DNA from: Chlamydomonas sphaeroides
Lineage: Eukaryota; Chlorophyta; Chlorophyceae; Chlamydomonadales; Chlamydomonadaceae
DNA length: 30,293 nt
Reading direction: 5' to 3'
Assembly (NCBI GenBank): GCA_001662425.1
Contig: BDDC01001248.1
Coordinates: forward strand, 1 to 30,293
The stretch's first letter is position 1. Every line of letters begins with the position of its first letter. The notes under the pieces were generated by a model. The model saw only the letters and a list, made by a program, of their open reading frames with translations. It made no database searches and was not told the origin of the DNA. The translations under genes and the position numbers were made by a program. Of this stretch, positions 1 to 10,485 are shown piece after piece.

Positions 1-3000
1 GGCCGGGGCGACGGCGGCTGCAGCGTGGTCCCTGGGGGCCAGGGCGGCGGCCGTCTCGGCGGCGGCGGCCGCCGCGGGGGCCGCGGGGACAGCGGCACAT
101 CGCCTAGCGGCGGCGGCGGCGGTGGCGGACTGTCGACCAGCGCCGTCGGTGGCGGTGGCGGCGAGTCCCGGCGGACTGGCGGCGGCGGCGGGGACGAGTC
201 CGCTCCCGGCGGCATCCTCGGCGGGTGGGGCGGCACCCGGGGCGGGCTGGTTGGGCGCCGCGGCGGGCTGGGCGGACGGCGGGGCGGGGGCGACGGCCTG
301 GCCGGCGGCGGCGGCGGCAGGCCTGGCGGCGGCGGCGGCAGGCCTGGCGGCGGCGGCGGCAGGCCTGGCGGCGGCGGCGGGGCGTCTCCGTCCGGGCGCG
401 GTGGCGGCGGCGGTGGCGGTGGCGGAGGAGGTGGCGACGGGCCGTCGCCGTCTGGGCGCGGCGGTGGCGGCGGCGGTGGTGGCGGCGGCGGTGGCGACGG
501 GCCGTCGCCGTCTGCTCGCGGCGGTGGCGGCGGCGGCGGAGGCGGCGGGGGAGGCGAAAATGGAGGCCGCCGCGGCGGCGACAGAGGCCGCCGCGGAGGG
601 CTAGGGCTTCGGCGCGGTGGCGGCGGGGGACTGTGGTCAGGCGGCGGCGGCATGTTCGGCGGCGGTGGCCTTGGGGGCGGGCTGCGCTTCGGCGGCGGCG
701 GCGACGGACGCCGCGGCGGTGGCGCATCCGGCGGCGGCGGCGGCGGCGCGTCCGGCGGCGGAGACCTGACTGACGGCGGCCGGCGAGGCGGCCTAGGGCT
801 GAGGGGAGCCTGCGGCATGGCGGGGGACCTCGGCTGCGGCCCCGTACGGACCGGCGGAGGCGGCCGCCCCGGCGGCGGCGGATGCAGGGGCGGCGGTGGA
901 TGAGCGGGCGGCGGCGGCCGCACCCTCGGCGGTGGCCGTGGCGGTGGCGGGAGCCGCGGCGGCGGCGGCAGCTCCGGGCTTGTCGGCGGCGGCGACCGCA
1001 GCCTGGGCGGCGGCCGCGGCGGCCGCGGCGATGGCGGCTGCGCCGGGCGCGTCGGCGGCGGCGGTCGCAGTCGGGGCGGCGGCCTCGGCGGCCTGGGCGA
1101 CGGCGGCGCCGCCTCCGAATCGGGCTCCGGGTCCGGAGACGGCGACGGCTCTGGGTCCGGGTCCGGTGACGGCGATGGCTCAGGGTCCGGGTCCGGCGAC
1201 GGGGACGGCTCGGGGTCCGGGTCCGGCGACGGGGACGGCTCGGGGTCCGGGTCCGGCGACGGGGACGGGTCAGCGTCGCCGCCATCCCCGAACTGCAGGC
1301 CGTCGGCACCGCACGTGTTGCAGCAGGTCACGTCCCGGTCCTCGTCCCCCGGCTGCGCCTCGTTGGCGGCGAAGCGGCAGCCCTCGTCGATGCTCTGGCC
1401 GCTGGAGCGGCACAGCGCCTCCCAGCTGCTGCACACGGGCGCTACCTCCACACACACCTGCGGGGCAGAGCGCGCTACTCTGTAACTTTCCCTAAATCAG
1501 AACACACCCGCGGGGATGAGAGCCACCACACCACGCAAGCTCCGCGCCTTCAACCACGGCATCAGCGCAGCGGCGGCGCCTGCCCGCACCGCCCAACCCC
1601 GGCCCCGGCCCCGCCCTCGCGAGCGCACGCCGCAGATCCCTCGCCGCACCACTGCCCGCGCGAAGCCCGCGCCACCCCGGCTTCAGCCCCTGCCCCTGCC
1701 CCAGCCGCTGCCCTGCCCCAGCCCCTAGCCCTGTCCAGCCACGCGCCTCACCTCCACCTGCCGCGGCTCCTCGGCCACGGCCAGCAGCCCCGACACCTGC
1801 AGGCTCACGTCCGCAGCGGTGCCCTCCACGTGGCCCGGCGGAAACACGAACCGGGCGGGCACCTGCGGCCGGGGGGGCCCAGCAGGCGGAGGTGGGCAGC
1901 AGCCAGCAAGAGAGGGACCGGGCGCCGGGGCAGGCGCAGCGAAGCGCCACCGCCGCAGCCTCGCGGGTTCTGCCGCCGCTGAGCGGTGGCTGCGCACAGC
2001 CCGTGTAGGTCCCCTTGCCGCCGCGAGCTTGGCCCCTCGCGCATGCCCTGGCGGGGGGGCCCCCGGCCGCCTCAGCCCCCGCCGAGGCCCCCCGTGTGGG
2101 CGCACCTGCTGCCCCGCGGCCGTCACGCCCACCACACTGGCGTACGTGCAATCGCCCGTGGCAGCTGCGGCGGGGAGGCGGCGACGGCACGGGCAGGGGG
2201 CGAGGGCACGTGGTCGATAGGCCATCGGGCAGGGACCGAGCACGTGGGAGGCGGCGTCGGGTGCGACGCTGGCGCGGCACGGGGGAAAGCGAGCATGGGA
2301 GCTGGCGGCGTTGGCACGGAGTCGGCGGGGCTCAGGGGCCTCGCCTCACCCGCGGCTCGGTCTATACTCCGCGGCCTGTCCCTTCGAGCACCCAGCGGGT
2401 CCATGCAGCGCTCTTCTCTGGCCGCGACAGGTGCGGCGTCACCCGCCCCCAGGCCTCACCCGTGCTGATAGAGATGGCCGCGACTCGCTGCGACAGCAGG
2501 TCACAGCAGGTGTGCTCCTGCGCGGGCCGGGGCGGCGCGAGGCGGCAGGGCGGGGGGGCAGCCGTGAGGCCGGGGCCGCAGCAGCGGACCGCATCGCCGC
2601 TGCGCGAGGCAGGCCCCGAGGCATGCGGGCTGCCTCCTGCGATGGTGCCCCTGCCCGCAAGCAGTGCGCCCGCAAGGCCCAGTGCTGCCGTACGGCCGTA
2701 CCGTGCATGATTTCGCCGTCAGCCGTACGCAGTACACATTGTTGCCGGACTCAGTCACGGACTTGCTCGTGCCCTGCGCAGGCCCGGGCGGGGAGCGGCG
2801 CGCCGCGGCGAGCGTTGAGGTGGCCCGCATCGTTTGGGTGCGCGGCGCAACGCAGCCGGTGCTGCCCCCACGGCTGCGCCGAGACCGGGCATGCCATGTT
2901 GGGTCGCTGCTGTGCCGGTAGCAGTGCTGCACTCTAGCGCCCACTGTGACTGACCAAGCCCCATCGCGCGGCCCCCACGGCCCCGGCACCACCGCCGCAG

Positions 3001-3649
3001 CCGCACCTGCAGCGCCCAGGGGCTGTTGCTGCAGCGGTTGCGGCAGTTGGCCTGGAAGGGAAAGAACTCGTCCAGCGGCTGCAGCGAGCGCCGCCGCTGC
3101 GGCAGCGAGGAGCCGCTGCAGGGCCGGCGAGGAGCGAGGGGGCGCGGGCGCGGAGGGGGAGGGGCCAGGAGCAGATGAGGCAGTCGGCAGCCGGCGGCGG
3201 GGGGCAAGCGGGCAGCGGCGGACACGAGTCGCTGTGCTGCAAGCGTGCCGGCGCAGGAGAGCGCTACGATGGGACGACGCGGCGCGGGGCGAGGGGCCGT
3301 CGCACCTGTCGTCATAGGCGGCCGCAGCGCCGTGCCGCCGCCACCAGCCTGCGGGCGCAGAGGCGCAGGGCGGGTGAGGCGCGGTGCAGGCAGGCAGCCC
3401 TGGCCGCGCCCCGATGCGCCCGGCAGCCGCACCTGACTTGTCGCTGGCTGCTGCTAGTAACCCGCTGTGCGCGAGCAGCTGAAGCGTCAGCGCCAGCAGC
3501 AGGGCGCCGAGCGGCGAGGGGCGTTGTAAGCAGCGCCGTGGCCGGCGGGCGGCGCTGACACATTGCGTGGCGCGGTCCGTGCTACGTGCTGCTGCAGGGG
3601 GGCCGCCGCAGCCCCCGGGGCCTGCTGCGACCCCGGGACGCGCCCCCAT
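1..3649 (-). CDS. Pherophorin-like secreted hydroxyproline-rich glycoprotein (3' end beyond window)
   Basis: Extracellular-matrix or cell-wall glycoprotein by similarity to the pherophorin family. Minus-strand exons, in coding order: first exon uncertain (about 3649-3433), then 3115-3007, 2773-2702, 2517-2460, 2164-2106, 1862-1752 and 1457 to beyond 1. From the second exon on, all joins are GT-AG and in phase. The exons carry family landmarks: FFPFQANC near the start, NVYCVRL, CCDLL, then VCVEVAPVCSSW, a GC pair and CCNTCGAD closing the Cys-rich domain. After it come SPSPDPDPEP repeats and a very long poly-Pro tail, open to the window edge, as expected for a rod-like hydroxyproline-rich region. 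A hydrophobic stretch (LGALLLALTLQLLAHSGLLA, near 3500-3450) would be a good signal peptide, but its frame does not join exon 3115-3007 directly. A second frame starting ATG at 3563 does join in phase but lacks a signal peptide. A missed small exon would reconcile them. The family assignment is inferred from motifs only. Confidence 0.78.
301..385 (-). repeat. 21-bp tandem repeat in the Pro-rich tail
   Basis: Three full and one partial copies of a 21-bp unit, each ending in aggcct on the plus strand (at 319, 340 and 361). On the minus strand it encodes Gly-Leu followed by five prolines. A longer, roughly 60-bp repeat follows at about 390-545 and encodes PDGDGPSP followed by runs of proline. 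Confidence 0.8.
1134..1275 (-). repeat. 30-bp tandem repeat encoding PSPSPDPDPE
   Basis: About four and a half copies of a 30-bp unit inside the last visible pherophorin exon. On the minus strand each unit reads Pro-Ser-Pro-Ser-Pro-Asp-Pro-Asp-Pro-Glu. The copies nearest the Cys-rich domain are almost identical and the distal ones diverge, as expected from recent slippage or unequal exchange. Alternating Ser-Pro and Asp-Pro suggests an O-glycosylated, acidic linker between the globular domain and the Pro tail. Confidence 0.85.
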
Positions 3650-6252
3650 GCGCGCGAGGCGCAAGGGGAGAAGGCGGGTTCAGGCAGGCAGCCTGGCGAC
3701 GTGCGAGGGGAAGGGCTGGCGAGTCCCTCGACGCCTGACACACCTACGCCCGACCCTGCGTTGGTTGAAAGGGGCGCGAGTTGGAGCTTAAGCACATATT
3801 GGCAACGCACGCTGCCACGTGCTGCGTATGGCGTCGCAGCGGGCGCGTCGATGGCTCGCGAATGCCAGGACAAAGGCGGGCGTCGCTGCACATCATGTAG
3901 GACATAACACGCAACCATTGACAAAGGATGCCGGGCTGCCAACAGGAGCCGGCCCGACTTCCGCTTGCGTCGCGTTGTTTGCGCGAGCAGCGCTTGCACT
4001 AGGAGGCGGCTCGCCCCACGGGAAGACGCCATAGACACATATTGCTGCCCGCATGCTGCTCTACATCGACGCCACCACCACAGCCGAACGCCATCGGCAA
4101 TCGCCCGCCACTGCTCGCACCTCGCTTCCACGCGGGCGTGCCACGTTGAAGCTCCTTCTGAATACAGGTCTACAGGCTAGGAGAGTGGCAGACGGGGACG
4201 GCAGCGACGGCTGGAGTTGGTGAGCACCGGCCGTTCACAGGCGTGGACTCTTGATGCAGTAATAAATGCGGGTGCTGCTGATGTAGAAGCGCACGCTCGC
4301 CAAGTGTTGGGCATCAGGCGAGAGGACGAGGAGGCGCTGCGGGCGGTGTACGGACTTCAGCGCTAAACGCGCTTGTTACTGGCTCTTCGCATACTACAGT
4401 AACAGCTATGTATCGCCATCATACCTCACATACATTCCAGAGGCTCCTGCAAATGATGCGCGGCGCTTAGCGTAACGCCGTCGGCCCAATAGGGCCCATT
4501 TACATTGCGAACCAGCCTGCTGCTGCAAACCAGCCTCCTGCTGCGTAGCATGCCCTTGCAGCCGAGCATCCAAGCAACAGCCAAGTGCCTATGTCAGGGC
4601 CGAAGCGCGAAGGCGCTTCGTGTGACACGCCCGCTCAAACTCTCCTCTGCCCGTCGGACACAGCCCGCCCCTGCCCGCCAGCCCCCGAAGTCGGTGTGAA
4701 GCCCTTGCGCTGCGCTCTTACTCCAGCCCGCTTCGGCGCCTGCCCCCCTTCTCTCCCGCCATGTCCGCTAATTTTCGAATGTGTAGCTCCAGCCGTATCA
4801 TATGCCCCAGCCCATGTCGCCATCCACAGCGCCAGTACCTGCCACTATGCCCAGATTGTTGTTGACAGCCCACGACACCTTATGCCCAACAACGCAGCAC
4901 AACCACAGTGCCCACAGGCCTGGGCAATGCACGAACCATGTCAAACTACCAATGCATAACCTTGCTTGCTACCCGATACCCCTAACACGCCTGTAGCCCT
5001 CGGCCCACGACTGTACCGGTAGTCGACACGCAGTGAGATGCAATGCTCGTCAAGTGCCTCGGTCAGAACGCCTCGAGGCCCTCGACCCGCATGCTGCACC
5101 CTGCGCTAATCTATCATAGGATTGATATACCGCGACTGACGGCTGTTTAGAAACGCAGAGCGCCTTGAGCCAGGACGGCACAACGGGCCCCAAGAAGGCA
5201 TTCTGAGGCCCCTTGCATACTGTCTGCCCGCGCGGGACGTTGGGATGTGTGCCTCATGTGGAGGAAAGGTAACACCCAGCTGTATGGATGGCTTGCTCGA
5301 GACAGCTACAGACATCGAGGCATGTCGCACGCGCAAGGGCACCGTAACTGGAAGTCAAGAGCCAGTTGCGTAGGGGGGCGGTCTGTACCATTTCCATAGT
5401 ACTGGTGCTTTGCGACAATGTGCACTTGTGCAGGCCGTGAGCTGTGAGCCCACATGCTTACTTGCAATGCGGGCAGATTGCCCAATGCAGAGCTCACCAC
5501 ACTATGGCACAATATCGGCAAGAGCACGGGAAGGGCCCGTGAGCAGGAGCCTCCACCTCACCCAAGAGGGCCAATTCTGTGGGATAGGTTCCCAAGCGGC
5601 ACTGTCCAGCCCATGCTCAAGTGACCGCCACCGTGCCTCCACGTGCCCCGCTACGCTGACGCGCCTGGGGGCGCTCCCTTGAGGCGGGAAAAGAGTCGGA
5701 GCGACGGGTACACCGCGAACGACCGCGACGTAACGGCTGGGCTTGTGTGAACTGGTGCAAGTGGTCGGCACCATCACGCGAACTGCAGGGTCAGGTTTGG
5801 CGTGGGGAAGGTAGGGCACGTGTAGATGTCATCGCTAGGCGTGGCTACGCGTACGTGTGCGGTCGCCGGCACGCGGCATGTCGTTGTAAACGGTTGGGCC
5901 AGGCTTCCGTGACAGCTCGCCGCTCAGCGACTTGCTTAGTATGCATGTATCAAGAACATGGCATTGGCGTGAGGGGGCGGATTCTGTGTTGAGGGTTTCT
6001 CCACTAGTTTTGCGTCTTTCCTTGCGGTCGCAGCGAGTAAGCTTTAACTCCCGCTTTGAGATGCGCCATGATTGCGAAAGAAGGCCAAAGTCAGCTAAGT
6101 GATGAGTGTCAATAAAGAGAAAAGCGAACCAGAGCGCGTAATCGACGACAATTTGCTGCGTCCGTGTTTTGCGCAAGCCCGGCTCAGGCCCCCGGAAAGG
6201 CTTTCACTGCAGTGATTGACTAGGGCTCGACTGCCTGCACAGGGGCGATCTG
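3650..6252. other. Intergenic region between divergent genes, no gene seen
   Basis: Short open frames occur on both strands, but none shows a recognisable motif, a signal peptide or spliced continuity. Base composition is visibly less GC-rich than in the flanking genes, especially at about 4400-6250. It must hold the 5' region of the pherophorin gene and may hold distal control sites for CHL27. No tRNA or transposon ends were recognised. Confidence 0.6.
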
Positions 6253-6275
6253 GTACCGGAGCCCGGACCAGGTAC
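6253..6275 (+). promoter_or_regulatory. Paired GGTACC sites, candidate copper-response elements of CHL27
   Basis: Two GTAC cores, at 6253-6256 and 6272-6275, both in the palindrome GGTACC and 19 bp apart. They lie about 65-85 bp upstream of a TATA-like box and about 290-310 bp upstream of the CHL27 start codon. In Chlamydomonas the SBP-domain regulator CRR1 recognises GTAC cores and switches on genes in copper or oxygen deficiency, including the cyclase gene CRD1. The link here is inferred from motif and position; an isolated GTAC is common by chance. Confidence 0.5.
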
Positions 6276-6337
6276 CACAGCAAGTGTATGACCCTCAATC
6301 CCGATCCCGCGATTGAGCTGGGGCGGTGTGCCATCCC

Positions 6338-6343
6338 TATAAG
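6338..6343 (+). promoter_or_regulatory. TATA-like box of CHL27
   Basis: TATAAG preceded by a short C/T run. A transcription start about 25-30 bp downstream would give a 5' untranslated leader of about 195 bases. That leader contains no ATG before the chosen CHL27 start at 6563. Confidence 0.5.
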
Positions 6344-6562
6344 TGCAGCGAGGGCGGCTCTGGCCATACACACACCCTGCTGTGCTCACACCGGCCCATT
6401 TCGAGCCGCAAAGCCGTCCCGTTTCGGGAATCGCAAGCCCTTGCACGCAGCCGAGCATCGCACCGAGCTGATCTCGTGACTCAAGCAAGCACATAAAGCC
6501 TTCCTGCTGCAAAGGAGCTACTACAGCGACTGCCGCCACAAAAGTTCGGTCCCGCAAGCAAC

Positions 6563-9197
6563 ATGGCTCTGCAGATGACTCTCCAGCAGCAGCGCCTGGC
6601 CGCCCGCGTCAACGGTCGCAAGGCCTTCCGGTGAGCGTGGAGGGCGTGCTCCCGTAATGGTTTCGGTAACGACAATCGCGTTCGCCGGGACATTCAAGTT
6701 CGATAGAAAGCAAACACCCCGAGGCGACTTGGGCAAGGCCAATTGGTGTTCTTCATCTGCTAGGTGTGCGCTGTCCGGAACGGCAGGCTCCTCGCTACTC
6801 ACCCCTAGCGCCTCCACGACAAGCTGACCCAGTGCCCCTACCTCCTCTCTGTCTTCCCCTCAGGGCTGTCGCGCCTGTCGGCCGCCGGTGCTCCGTGCGC
6901 GTGCAGGCTCGCTCCGCATCGCCAAACGACCTGAATTCGGGCCTGGGCTTCAAGACCATGCGCGATGGCATCAAGGTGGCGACCGACGAGACCATTTTGA
7001 CACCTCGCTTCTACACCACCGGTGAGCTGCCCTGCCGCGTATCGCTGTGGGGCATATCCTCTGCGGGCCATGTAGCCTGCTGCTCATGACTTACCCCATG
7101 CGACCCCCCCTGTGCTCCCACCGATATACTCCCGTGCGCCCACAGACTTCGACGAGATGGAGCAGCTGTTCAGCAAGGAGATCAACCCCAACCTGGACAT
7201 GGTCGAGCTCGATGCCTGCCTGCAGGAGTTCCGGTGAGTACTTCCTTGCGTGCGCGCTCAGGTGCTGTTGTGGCCACGCGCCTGTAGGATGTGGGTCACA
7301 GGTCAAGGGCTCATCACTCTCCTCTACGCCTCTTGTTGCTTGGGCTTTCTTGCGCACCGTCTCCCTGAGGCGGTACTTTGTCTTACCATCTCCCCCCTCA
7401 CTTCTCCTCATCTCCTCACAGGAACGACTACAACAAGGTGCACTTCGTCCGCAATGAGACCTTCAAGGTCGGTTGGATGCTGCGGGGGCTAGCTTGGAAG
7501 GCCCTTCTAGTCCGTTGCACAGCGGGCCCGGCGTGACCAGACCCCCAGCCCCGCCCCCCTTAGTCAAAACTTGCCGCACACGCTGAACTTGCCGCCCGTC
7601 ACCTCTTCCTCAACAGAGCGCCGCCGACAAGGTGACTGGCGAGACCCGCCGGATCTTCATTGAGTTCCTGGAGCGCTCGTGCACAGCCGAGTTCTCGGGC
7701 TTCCTGCTTTACAAGGAGCTGGCCCGCCGCCTGAAGTCGAGCTCGCCCGAGGTCGCTGAGATGTGAGTCGCGCCGCGCCCACTCACCCCCAGGCCGGCGC
7801 CATCGGGGCTTCCTAGGGTCGCTGCGCGTCCCCCTCGCACCTGCTCTTCTGGCCTGCTCTTTAAACACGCTGCCGGTGTCCGCAGGTTCCTGCTGATGAG
7901 CCGCGACGAGGCCCGCCACGCCGGCTTCCTGAACAAGGCCCTGTCGGACTTCAACCTGGCCCTGGACCTGGGATTCCTCACCAAGAACCGCACCTACACA
8001 TACTTCAAGCCCAAGGTGGGCGCGTCCGCGCTCGGGGCTGCGCGCGGTGCCTCTGCGTGGAGGAATCTGTATCGGGCTTGGCATGTGGGTCGGGCGGCGG
8101 AATGTGGGTCGCGGCATGCGCCGACGCTCCTGCCTCCTATTCTCCGCTTGACCTGCAGTTCATCATCTACGCCACTTTCCTGTCGGAGAAGATCGGCTAC
8201 TGGCGCTACATCTCGATCTACCGCCACCTGCAGCGCAACCCCGATCACCAGATGTACCCGCTGTTCGAGTACTTCGAGAACTGGTGCCAGGTGGGCAGGC
8301 GCGCAATGCGGTGGCAAGGGAATCAGCACATGCAGCTTGCTGGCCATGCCCTTGGCTGAGGCAGATTGTTTCATGGCGCTGACGATGTGGCCCATCCAAA
8401 CTCCTACCCAACAGGACGAGAACCGCCACGGTGATTTCCTGGCGGCCTGCCTGAAGGCCCGCCCCGAACTGCTTAACAACTGGGAGGCTCGCATCTGGAG
8501 CAAGTGAGGCCCAACCTGGAGGCTCTTGGGGGTTTGGGGAGCAGCATGGCAGGGGAGCCGGACTCCTTGCCAGCGCGCCAGAGCTGGTCTCAGCCAAATT
8601 GCACGCCTGCAGGCCGCCTTGACGGCCTCCATCTCTCTCCCGCCCGCTTGCCGCCAGGTTCTTCTGCCTGTCGGTGTACGTGACCATGTACCTGAACGAC
8701 CACACGCGCACCAAGTTCTACGAGGCGCTGGGCCTCAACACGCGCCAGTTCAACCAGCACGGTGAGCCCGCGCTCGTTTCCTCGGTGCACGACGGTCCAA
8801 GGGCTCAACATGCCCCAAAGCCCGTCGCCAGCCGGTGGCTTTCCTGCCTTGCCAGCCGAGGTACGGTGTCCTCAATGCCTGGTACGCCCGCCTCGCCTTG
8901 ATCCTCTCCGCAGTCATCATCGAGACCAACAAGGCCACGGAGCGCCTGTTCCCGGTGGTGCCCGACGTGGAGGACCCCTGGTTCTTCGAGACGCTCAACA
9001 AGATGGTGGACCTGAACTCCAAGCTGTCGGCGCTGGAGGCGGACCAGGCCATGCCCGGCTTCCTAAAGACGCTCGCCAAGCTGCCGCTGCAGGAGCGCAT
9101 GGCTTCGTGCCTGATTCAGATGATGTTCATGAAGGAGAAGGACGTCGGATCCGTGGACGTGGATGGCTCGGCGGCATCGCAGGTGGCGGCGTTCTAA
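6563..9197 (+). CDS. CHL27: Mg-protoporphyrin IX monomethyl ester (oxidative) cyclase, chloroplast
   Basis: Aerobic di-iron cyclase that forms the isocyclic ring of protochlorophyllide from Mg-protoporphyrin IX monomethyl ester, at chloroplast membranes. Ten exons: 6563-6630, 6864-7021, 7146-7233, 7422-7467, 7617-7762, 7886-8015, 8159-8290, 8415-8503, 8658-8761 and 8914-9197. All are GT-AG and in phase, giving 414 residues, the usual family length. Residues 1 to about 40 are rich in Arg, Ala and Ser with no acidic residue, like an algal transit peptide. Di-iron ligand motifs are EARH at 177-180 and ENRH at 258-261. Likely further carboxylate ligands are E145 (AEFSGFLLYKE) and E222 (LSEKIGYWRY). 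The start is the first ATG after the TATA-like box. Nothing is broken or missing. Chlamydomonas has two paralogs, CRD1 (CHL27A) and CTH1 (CHL27B), with opposite copper and oxygen responses; the sequence alone did not let me say which this is. The GTAC pair upstream suggests copper-linked control. Confidence 0.96.
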
Positions 9198-9712
9198 GCG
9201 CCCGCTTGACGGCGGTCGGGGGGGGGACATGATGGCGTGCAGCATTGCGGGCATGTGGGGGCGTGTTGTTTAGCTTTGGGGCGCCTTGCCGCGGTTTTGG
9301 GGCGCGGCCGCTGCACAGGGTGGGGGCACTGGAGATTGGGCGCGCAACCGGGTGAGTTGCAGTCTTGGTGATGTTGGCTGGCAAGTGTGGTGGGAGGGCT
9401 GCGGTGAGCAGGGAGTGAGTACGGACATGTTTTGACGGGCGGTAGCCCCGTGATTGGGCTGCCGCTCACCTGACCGCAGGGCGCCTGGCGCGCATATGCT
9501 TTTGACGCAAGACGCTACGCGTATTTTTTTGTGATGTGACGGGTGCCCAGTACTTTCACGCGCGGATGCTGTGCAGGGCCAAGTGGGTTGGCCCATCTTG
9601 GCTGTGACATAAAAGTGGGCCAAGTGCCCTCTGCGGGGCACGGCGAGGCAACACATTGTGTCCTGTGGTTATGAGCACGCGCATGTGTGCCTGTGTAACA
9701 CGAAGCGATTCA
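9198..9712 (+). other. Probable 3' untranslated region of CHL27
   Basis: About 500 bases between the CHL27 stop codon and the first TGTAA on the plus strand, a typical length for a volvocalean 3' UTR. No coding signal was seen. It contains a G run just after the stop codon. Confidence 0.55.
9694..9698 (+). terminator. TGTAA polyadenylation signal of CHL27
   Basis: TGTAA is the usual volvocalean nuclear polyadenylation signal, and cleavage normally follows 10-20 bases later. This copy is about 497 bases after the stop codon and in the right orientation. Confidence 0.6.
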
Positions 9713-10339
9713 CCGCCCCTGAACTGCCGGTCTTCGGTTGTCTTCGGTTGCGCTAGGCAGCACGTTATCTGGCCCGCATGCCTGGCTGGCCTCATGCCGT
9801 TCGCCGTGTTCTGCCGAGGCGCTTGCAGGTTCGCAGGCCACGTATTCGTGCCCGACTGTGCGTCACGGTCATCTGCACCACAAACGGGCGCAGAGCAAAT
9901 TAAGCACGACGGCAGGCAAGTTGTCGCCCGCTCATTCTTGAGTCTGGTCCGGGCCTCCTGACTCTGACACGAGTCTCGGTCTGAAACGGGGTCGCGAAGC
10001 AGCCTCTGAAACCCAACCCTACCCCTCCTGTACCCAACATTTCAGCTTGTGGTATTTCGGCAAGCTGGGAGAAGGAGGAGGCTCCAGAGGCACCACTCTC
10101 CGCTGCATGCAAGCTGTCACCGTGCCCTTTCAAAGGATACTTCGGGCGCGGGGGGGGGGAGTGGGGACGGGGACGCCCGCCCTGACGAGCGAACGGGGGC
10201 TGGGGGGATGAAAGGGGGTCTCAGAGCTGGAAACCGCGACGCGGCCCCGTACGCTGTCACCGAGTTTGACACAGCGGGTTTCATTTCACTTGTCATACCA
10301 ATATGCATATCAAGCAACATATGTTTGGCGTCTAGCTTG
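9713..10339. other. Intergenic region and presumed 5' leader of the giant cyclase gene
   Basis: No gene seen. The frame that carries the cyclase signal peptide remains open upstream to about 10049, but that extension reads as low-complexity sequence without a recognisable domain. No convincing TATA box was found. Confidence 0.45.
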
Positions 10340-10485
10340 ATGTGCCGTGGCTACGCTGCGACGCCTAGACGACTTGCACGCTTCAATTTGCTCGCCGCGG
10401 TCCTGTTAGCCTCAGTCCTTCTGACCTACGGCCAGCAGGAAGCTTCGCTCGTCGCCTCGCGCGGAGATACCTGCAGCGCCGGGTT
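10340..10485 (+). other. Signal-peptide exon of the cyclase
   Basis: ATG at 10340 is followed by an Arg-containing n-region (TPRRLARFN) and a hydrophobic core (LLAAVLLASVLL) ending in TYGQQ, a standard secretory signal. The donor is unclear. A phase-compatible join to exon 10859 would use a weak gtttgt donor after 10485. The better consensus donor after 10496 is in the wrong phase for that acceptor, so a small exon may be missing. Confidence 0.6.

Noticed and set aside
25..903. Gly-rich 292-codon plus-strand frame
   Set aside because: It is the complement of the Pro-rich pherophorin exon; the minus strand has spliced continuity with a Cys-rich domain.
104..1309. 401-codon Arg-rich minus-strand frame
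   Set aside because: Off-frame reading of the same Pro-rich exon; it reads only Arg-rich repeats and does not connect to the Cys-rich domain.
5385..5402. Two further GTAC cores upstream of CHL27
   Set aside because: They are almost 1 kb from the TATA-like box and lack the GGTACC form; GTAC occurs often by chance.
10049..10339. Upstream extension of the cyclase signal-peptide frame
   Set aside because: It would bury the signal peptide about 97 residues inside the protein; the ATG at 10340 places it correctly.
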